The translations under genes and the position numbers were made by a program. Positions 13,801 to 17,715 of a stretch of 17,715 nt of DNA are shown here, piece by piece; the stretch's first letter is position 1; each line of letters starts with the position of its first letter. The stretch spans positions 1 through 17,715 of the forward strand of contig JAEZKH010000211.1 in NCBI GenBank assembly GCA_023415515.1, in the 5' to 3' direction. The notes below the pieces were generated by a model. That model searched no databases. It was not told where the DNA came from and saw only the letters and a list, made by a program, of their open reading frames with translations. This stretch comes from Actinomycetes bacterium. Lineage in GTDB: Bacteria; Actinomycetota; Actinomycetes; Mycobacteriales; Mycobacteriaceae.

Positions 13801-14870
13801 GCCTGCTGCAGCCGCGATTGTTTGTCGGCGGCCGCCAGCGCGTCGAACAACGGGTCCAGGTCGCCGTCGAGAACCTGGTCGAGGTTGTGTGCCTTGAAGT
13901 TGATCCTGTGATCGGCGATGCGGTTCTCCGGGAAGTTGTACGTCCGGATCCGCTCGCTGCGGTCGACGGTGCGAATCTGGCTGGCCCGGTCCGCCGACGC
14001 GTCCGCCTGCGCCTGCTCCTCGGCCAGCGCCTGGAGCCGCGCGGCAAGCACCTGCATCGCGCGGATCTTGTTCTGCAGCTGGCTGCGTTCGTTCTGACAG
14101 GTCACGACGATGCCGGTGGGCAGGTGCGTGATACGCACGGCCGAGTCGGTGGTGTTGACGCCCTGGCCGCCTTTGCCCGACGACCGGTAGACGTCGATGC
14201 GTAGGTCGGATTCATCGATCTGCACCTCCGCGACCTCTTCGGGTTCCGGGTAGACGAGTACACCGGCGGCCGACGTGTGCACGCGCCCCTGCGATTCGGT
14301 GACCGGTACGCGCTGCACGCGGTGCACGCCGCCCTCGAACTTCAGCCGCGACCAGACCCCGTCGGCCGCGTCGCCCTTGCTCCTGATCGACAGCGTGGCA
14401 TCCTTGTAGCCGCCGAGATCCGACGTCGTCTCGTCGAGCATCGTCACAGACCAGCCGTGCCGCTCGGCGTAGCGGATGTACATGCGCGCCAGATCCGCGG
14501 CGAACAGCGCGGATTCCTCGCCACCCTCGCCGGATTTGACCTCGAGGACGATGTCGTCGGCATCGTGCGGATCACGCGGAGCCAGCAGGTCGGTCAGGTG
14601 GGTGTCGAGTTCATCGACGGTCGCGGTGAGCTCGGCGACCTCGTCGGCGAAAGAGGCGTCGTCTGCCGCCAGCTCACGCGCGGCCTCGAGGTCGCCTCGT
14701 GCCGTCTCGAGTTTGCGATAGGTCGCCACGATCGGTGAGAGCTGGGCGAACCGTCTGCCCACCTTGCGGGCCATGGCGGCGTCGGAGTGCAGGTCAGGAT
14801 CGGAGAGCCTGCGCTCGAGGTCGGCGTGCTCGGTCAGGATGGCGTCGATGGCGGGCGCTGTGTCCGTCAT
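13797..14870 (-). CDS. prfA: Peptide chain release factor 1
   Basis: Recognises UAA and UAG in the ribosomal A site and triggers peptide release. 357 aa of normal length. The stop-codon-reading tripeptide is Pro-Val-Thr (189-191, in RVPVTESQGRVHTS), the RF1-type PxT motif that separates it from the SPF of RF2. The catalytic GGQ is at 234-236 (SSGKGGQGVNTTDSAVR). The ATG at 14870 has a near-ideal GGAGG Shine-Dalgarno 4 nt upstream. It overlaps prmC by 4 bp. The 110-bp gap to rpmE holds no feature that I could identify. Confidence 0.98.
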   Translation of the reverse strand: MTDTAPAIDAILTEHADLERRLSDPDLHSDAAMARKVGRRFAQLSPIVATYRKLETARGDLEAARELAADDASFADEVAELTATVDELDTHLTDLLAPRDPHDADDIVLEVKSGEGGEESALFAADLARMYIRYAERHGWSVTMLDETTSDLGGYKDATLSIRSKGDAADGVWSRLKFEGGVHRVQRVPVTESQGRVHTSAAGVLVYPEPEEVAEVQIDESDLRIDVYRSSGKGGQGVNTTDSAVRITHLPTGIVVTCQNERSQLQNKIRAMQVLAARLQALAEEQAQADASADRASQIRTVDRSERIRTYNFPENRIADHRINFKAHNLDQVLDGDLDPLFDALAAADKQSRLQQA

Positions 14871-14981
14871 GTCGCCTCCTTCCCGGATAACCCACCAAAC
14901 GCGAAGCGACGCCCGGCCTGCGCGTCACGCTGCAGAATCTGTCTGCGCACGTGAGGGGCAAGACGAGCGTCGTTGCGCCAG

Positions 14982-15233
14982 CTACTTGTCGGCTGATTTC
15001 TTTTCAGCGGCGCCTTCGGCGCCGGCCTTGCGCTTGCCGTAGCGCTTCTCGAAGCGCGCCACGCGGCCGCCGCTGTCGAGAATCTTCTGCTTGCCGGTGT
15101 AGAAGGGGTGGCACTGCGAGCAGACCTCGACGTGGATCTGTCCGCTCTGCTTGGTGCTGCGCGTCGTGAACGTCGCACCGCAACCGCAGTGCACTGTGGT
15201 CTCGACGTAGTCAGGGTGAATACCCGATTTCAT
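14982..15233 (-). CDS. rpmE: 50S ribosomal protein L31, zinc-ribbon type
   Basis: Large-subunit protein near the central protuberance, bridging to the 30S subunit. 83 aa. The four cysteines Cys16, Cys18, Cys38 and Cys41 (CGC and CSQC) mark the zinc-binding C+ form, as opposed to the zinc-free paralogue that actinobacteria express when zinc is scarce. HPFYTGKQKILDSGGRVARFEKRYGKR is the family core. The ATG at 15233 gives MKSGIHPDYVET and has AGAGGA just upstream; the longer in-frame start at 15335 adds non-homologous residues. The Lys/Ala-rich C-terminal tail is variable in the family. Confidence 0.97.
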   Translation of the reverse strand: MKSGIHPDYVETTVHCGCGATFTTRSTKQSGQIHVEVCSQCHPFYTGKQKILDSGGRVARFEKRYGKRKAGAEGAAEKKSADK

Positions 15234-15313
15234 GGTGTCCTCTTCATTCGTTGGCCGCCGGGTCGCCCTCGCCATACCTGGAGCGTTCGGACGTGAACCG
15301 GAACCGAAGGTCA

Positions 15314-15345
15314 GCGGACCATTATGCCAGGTCAACCGCCAGCAT
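15314..15345 (-). promoter_or_regulatory. rpmE: Candidate promoter for rpmE and the translation operon
   Basis: On the minus strand CATAAT (15321-15326) is preceded by TGG, an extended -10 (TGN) arrangement. The start would fall near 15314, leaving a leader of about 80 nt before rpmE. No good -35 lies at the usual spacing; a TTGACC sits too close (15330-15335). A separate promoter here is expected because the neighbouring fadD-like gene is functionally unrelated. Confidence 0.4.
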
Positions 15346-15354
15346 CATAAACGT

Positions 15355-15369
15355 GCCGACGACGTCGGC
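15355..15369 (-). terminator. Possible hairpin terminator at the end of the acyl-CoA synthetase gene
   Basis: A perfect inverted repeat GCCGAC-GTC-GTCGGC (6 bp, 3-nt loop) overlaps the last base of the stop codon. It is followed by ACGTTTATG, with only a three-T run, so it is at best a weak, non-canonical terminator. Its place between two functionally unrelated genes supports the idea. Confidence 0.35.
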
Positions 15370-16952
15370 TATTCCACGGCGGGCGGGACCGATTTGTACC
15401 GCTGACCTTCGCGCTTCCACAGCAGCCCGCCGGGTGGGGCGGTGCCGTAGGAGACCAGCTCACGCTTGAGGATCTTGTTGGTCGCCGTCGACGGCAGGTC
15501 GTCGGTGATCCAGACGTATCGCGGCCATGCCTTCGGCGACAGGTCGGCCTGGCCGGTCAGGAATTCCCCGAACGCCTCCGGGGTCAGGTGGGCACCCTCG
15601 TGCAGCACCAGCGCGGCCATCACCTGGTCGCCCACGGCTTCGTCGGGCACCGGATACACCGCGACGCGACTGGTCTCCGGTAGCCGGATCAGCACCCGTT
15701 CGATGGGCGCGGCGGCGAGGTTCTCTCCGTCGACCCGCATCCAGTCGGCCGTCCGGCCGGCGAAGTAGATCCACCCATCGGCGTCGCGGTAGCCCAGATC
15801 GCCCGACCAGTACATGCCGTGCCGTAACCGGTGATCGGTCGCGTCCGCGTCCTTGTAGTAACCGCGAAAGAGGCCGCCGCCGGTGGTGTTGACCAACTCT
15901 CCCACCGCCGCCTCGCGGTTGAGCAGGTCGCCGTTGTCGTCGAACTTCGCGACCTCGCACTCCCGAAGAGTGTCCGGATCGTAGATCGCGACGCCCGGAA
16001 AGCCTTTGCCGAGAGAGCCTTCCGGGCAGCCGTCCTCGCGGGTGATGATGACGGCGTTCTCGGTCGACCCGAACCCGTCCCAGACCGTGCAGTCGAAACG
16101 CCTGGCGAATTCGGCGATATCGCGGTCGCTTGCCTCGTTGCCGAATGCGACGCGAAGTGGATTGTCACGGTCGTCGGGTCGCTCGGGCGTGGACAGGATG
16201 TAAGCGAGCGGCTTGCCCACGTAGTTCATGAACGTGACGCCGTAACGTCGCACGTCGTCGAGGAAGCGCGACGCGGAGAAGACCGCGGGCACGATGGTCG
16301 CCCCGGTGACCACCGCCACCCCCCAGCCCGCGTAGATCGAGTTGGAATGAAACAGTGGCATCGAGACGTAGCAGACGTCAGATGTGTTCACCGAATAGCG
16401 TTGTGCCAGTGAACTTCCCGCAAAGATGGGCATCATGTGCTGGACCTGCACGGCTTTCGGGTCGCCGCTGGTTCCCGACGTGAAGATCATCACGAACGTA
16501 TCGTCCGGGCCCACCTCGCGGTGCGGCGTGAAGCCCGGCCGGCCCGCCATGACCGCCGCCCACTCGTCGCTGGAGGTGTCGAACACTCGCACCCCGGCCA
16601 GCTCGAGGCCGTCGAGCAGATGCCGGTGCGCCGCGTCGGTGATCAGGATCTGGCAGTCGACGAGGGCGATGTCGCGGGCCAGGCCCTCTCCCCGCCGGGT
16701 GTTGTTGATGCAGCACAGGACATAGCCGCCGAGGGCGGCGGCCGCCATCGCGGTCAGCATGTCAGGCCCGTTGGCCAGCAGCACACCGACATGCAGCGGC
16801 CGGGTGGAATCGGCGATGCCGATGAGTGCGGCGGCCTGATGTTGGGCCTCGGCGACGTGCTCGCGCCACGTCCAGGTGCGCTCGCCGTGTTTCACGGCGA
16901 CCGTGTCCTGTTGGGACCGCTCACGAAACAGTTGCTGGAGTGTGTCCGCCAT
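15369..16952 (-). CDS. Acyl-CoA synthetase / AMP-dependent ligase, FadD1/FadD17-like
   Basis: Activates a carboxylic acid, probably a fatty or related acid, to its CoA thioester through an acyl-AMP intermediate. 527 aa with the ANL-superfamily motifs in order: P-loop FTSGTSGDPK at 157-166, MPLFHSNS at 198-205, DGFGSTE at 292-298, YWSGDLGYRD at 381-390, the hinge region AGRTADWMRVDGENL at 398-412 and the C-terminal catalytic Lys493 in TNKILKREL. It resembles mycobacterial FadD1 and FadD17 in my memory; the substrate cannot be read from sequence. The ATG at 16952 (MADTLQQLFRERS) was chosen over an in-frame GTG seven codons upstream. It diverges from a TetR-type gene across 139 bp with a palindrome, suggesting control by that regulator. 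Confidence 0.93.
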   Translation of the reverse strand: MADTLQQLFRERSQQDTVAVKHGERTWTWREHVAEAQHQAAALIGIADSTRPLHVGVLLANGPDMLTAMAAAALGGYVLCCINNTRRGEGLARDIALVDCQILITDAAHRHLLDGLELAGVRVFDTSSDEWAAVMAGRPGFTPHREVGPDDTFVMIFTSGTSGDPKAVQVQHMMPIFAGSSLAQRYSVNTSDVCYVSMPLFHSNSIYAGWGVAVVTGATIVPAVFSASRFLDDVRRYGVTFMNYVGKPLAYILSTPERPDDRDNPLRVAFGNEASDRDIAEFARRFDCTVWDGFGSTENAVIITREDGCPEGSLGKGFPGVAIYDPDTLRECEVAKFDDNGDLLNREAAVGELVNTTGGGLFRGYYKDADATDHRLRHGMYWSGDLGYRDADGWIYFAGRTADWMRVDGENLAAAPIERVLIRLPETSRVAVYPVPDEAVGDQVMAALVLHEGAHLTPEAFGEFLTGQADLSPKAWPRYVWITDDLPSTATNKILKRELVSYGTAPPGGLLWKREGQRYKSVPPAVE

Positions 16953-16979
16953 GGCTCGGTCCCGTCGCCGCACGAGTGA

Positions 16980-16997
16980 ACAGAATCGCGAATCTGT
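16980..16997. promoter_or_regulatory. Operator-like 18-bp palindrome between fadD-like and tetR-like genes
   Basis: ACAGAATCGCGAATCTGT reads the same on both strands except at the symmetric positions 6 and 13: outer arms ACAGA/TCTGT and a TCGCGA core. Its length and form are typical of TetR-family operators. It lies 27 bp upstream of the acyl-CoA synthetase ATG and touches the -35 position of a TACTAT -10 for the regulator, so one dimer site could control both genes. Binding is inferred. Confidence 0.7.
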
Positions 16998-17032
16998 CTA
17001 TCACCTACGGCCCGGCCGGTACTATCCGCCTG
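16997..17032 (+). promoter_or_regulatory. Candidate promoter of the TetR-type regulator
   Basis: TACTAT (17020-17025) is a good -10 and identical to that of the rRNA promoter in this window. The -35 region at 17-bp spacing (TCTATC, 16997-17002) is poor. The predicted start near 17032 leaves a leader of about 60 nt with a GAGGAG ribosome site at 17077-17082. The operator-like palindrome ends at the -35, consistent with autorepression. Confidence 0.5.
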
Positions 17033-17091
17033 CCAGTCAGAATGCCCTGATCCGTCCGCCTGCGCGACCCGATAACGAGGAGAAACCCAGG

Positions 17092-17715
17092 TTGACCAGC
17101 AGCACGGCCGCCAGGACCGTCCGCGATCGGCTGATCGACGCGGCGGAGACCTGCCTGCGCGCCAAGGGGATCCGCGCCACCACAGTTTCGGAGGTGGCGG
17201 AGACCGCGCGGGTGTCCCGCGGCTGGTTGTACCGGCACTTCCCGGACAAGGTGTCGCTGCTCGGCACGGCCATCGTGCGCCTCAACGAGGCCTACTGGTC
17301 GGAGGCTCAGGCGCTGCTGGACCGCTGCGACGGCCTCGCCGAGCAGATGGCTGCGGCCGTGGTGAACGCCCGCGCGGCCTACGACGATCCCGGCGCGGTG
17401 CTGATGCGGCTGCGGATGGAGGAGCCAGAGGAATTCGCGGCATGTGCAGGCGCGGGGGTGCAAGGGCTTGTTCCGGATCTGGCCGAGTTCTGGCTGCCCT
17501 ACCTCGTGGCGGCGCGCGAGCGCGGCGAGATCCATGCCGACCTCGATCTCGCCGAGGCCTCTGAGTGGGTGGCCCGCGTCCTCATCTCGCTGTCGACGGT
17601 GCCAGGCAACACGCTGGACCCAACCGATCCGGCCGCCGTCCGACCACACCCAGGCCGCCGAGCTGGCCATCGAACGGGCCAAGCGCCTGGTCGAACAGGG
17701 CAAGGACGTCGTCGT
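17092..17715 (+). CDS. TetR/AcrR-family transcriptional regulator, 3' partial, apparent frameshift
   Basis: DNA-binding repressor type. The TTG start at 17092 is supported by GAGGAG 9 nt upstream and gives TSSTAARTVRDRLIDAAETCL. The helix-turn-helix is at about residues 31-50 (TVSEVAETARVSRGWLYRHF) followed by PDKVSLL, the classic TetR N-terminal domain. The rest is a helical ligand domain without a recognisable ligand signature. From about 17641 the reading frame appears to shift: the continuing frame becomes Arg/Gly/Pro-rich with 8 of 25 codons ending in G/C, while the +1 frame reads DHTQAAELAIERAKRLVEQG with 22 of 24. The gene runs past the right edge. It is probably the repressor of the divergent acyl-CoA synthetase gene. 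Confidence 0.85.
   Translation, partial: MTSSTAARTVRDRLIDAAETCLRAKGIRATTVSEVAETARVSRGWLYRHFPDKVSLLGTAIVRLNEAYWSEAQALLDRCDGLAEQMAAAVVNARAAYDDPGAVLMRLRMEEPEEFAACAGAGVQGLVPDLAEFWLPYLVAARERGEIHADLDLAEASEWVARVLISLSTVPGNTLDPTDPAAVRPHPGRRAGHRTGQAPGRTGQGRRR

Noticed and set aside
17005..17703. 232-aa minus-strand open frame opposite the TetR-type gene
   Set aside because: The plus strand has a clear helix-turn-helix and Shine-Dalgarno; the minus frame is an Arg/Gly/His-rich shadow.
1..17715. Search for CRISPR arrays, tRNAs, insertion sequences, toxin-antitoxin pairs or phage genes
   Set aside because: None seen: no spaced direct repeats, no tRNA cloverleaf, no transposase motifs or terminal repeats; the window is core chromosome.

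Overview
This window is a conserved core segment of an actinobacterial chromosome, almost certainly a mycobacterium (Mycolicibacterium-type fast grower). The evidence is high GC with strong G/C at third codon positions, a 16S rRNA 5' end of mycobacterial type, murA directly upstream of the rRNA operon, a fused b-delta ATP synthase gene, the mycobacterial insert in AtpG and tail on AtpA, a MurA with Asp in place of the catalytic Cys, and an rpmE-prfA-prmC-sua5-wecA-atp order matching the M. tuberculosis Rv1298-Rv1315 region as I remember it. I see no IS element where M. tuberculosis carries IS1557. The genus is an inference from these features; no search was run.

Layout: nearly everything is on the minus strand, so transcription runs from high to low coordinates. 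From the right edge: a plus-strand TetR-type regulator (17092 to the edge, with an apparent frameshift near 17641) diverges from a FadD-type acyl-CoA synthetase (15369-16952), and a near-perfect 18-bp palindrome lies between them. Next come rpmE (L31), prfA (RF1), prmC (RF1/RF2 methylase) and a Sua5/YrdC threonylcarbamoyl-AMP synthase, which form a translation block with overlapping genes. wecA follows (decaprenyl-phosphate GlcNAc-1-phosphate transferase, cell-wall linker). After a 235-bp gap comes the complete ATP synthase cluster atpI-B-E-F-FH-A-G-D-C, closed by a DUF2550 membrane-anchored protein.

This long array meets a plus-strand PduO-type cobalamin adenosyltransferase (1748-2326) tail to tail, and the two stop codons share bases. 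The adenosyltransferase diverges from murA (422-1675). Below murA is a 301-bp rRNA leader with two sigma-A-type promoters and a conserved leader motif, then the 5' end of rrs (1-120).

The genes serve growth functions: rRNA synthesis and translation termination, cell-wall precursors (MurA, WecA) and energy (F1Fo). I found no defence system, CRISPR array, prophage, transposon or obviously new multi-gene system. The most interesting local signals are an in-frame 30-bp tandem duplication at the start of atpB, an acidic 31-residue tail on AtpD, a perfect 8-bp hairpin just before the atpE ribosome binding site, the TetR/FadD operator-like palindrome, the regulator frameshift, and a probable leaderless murA.
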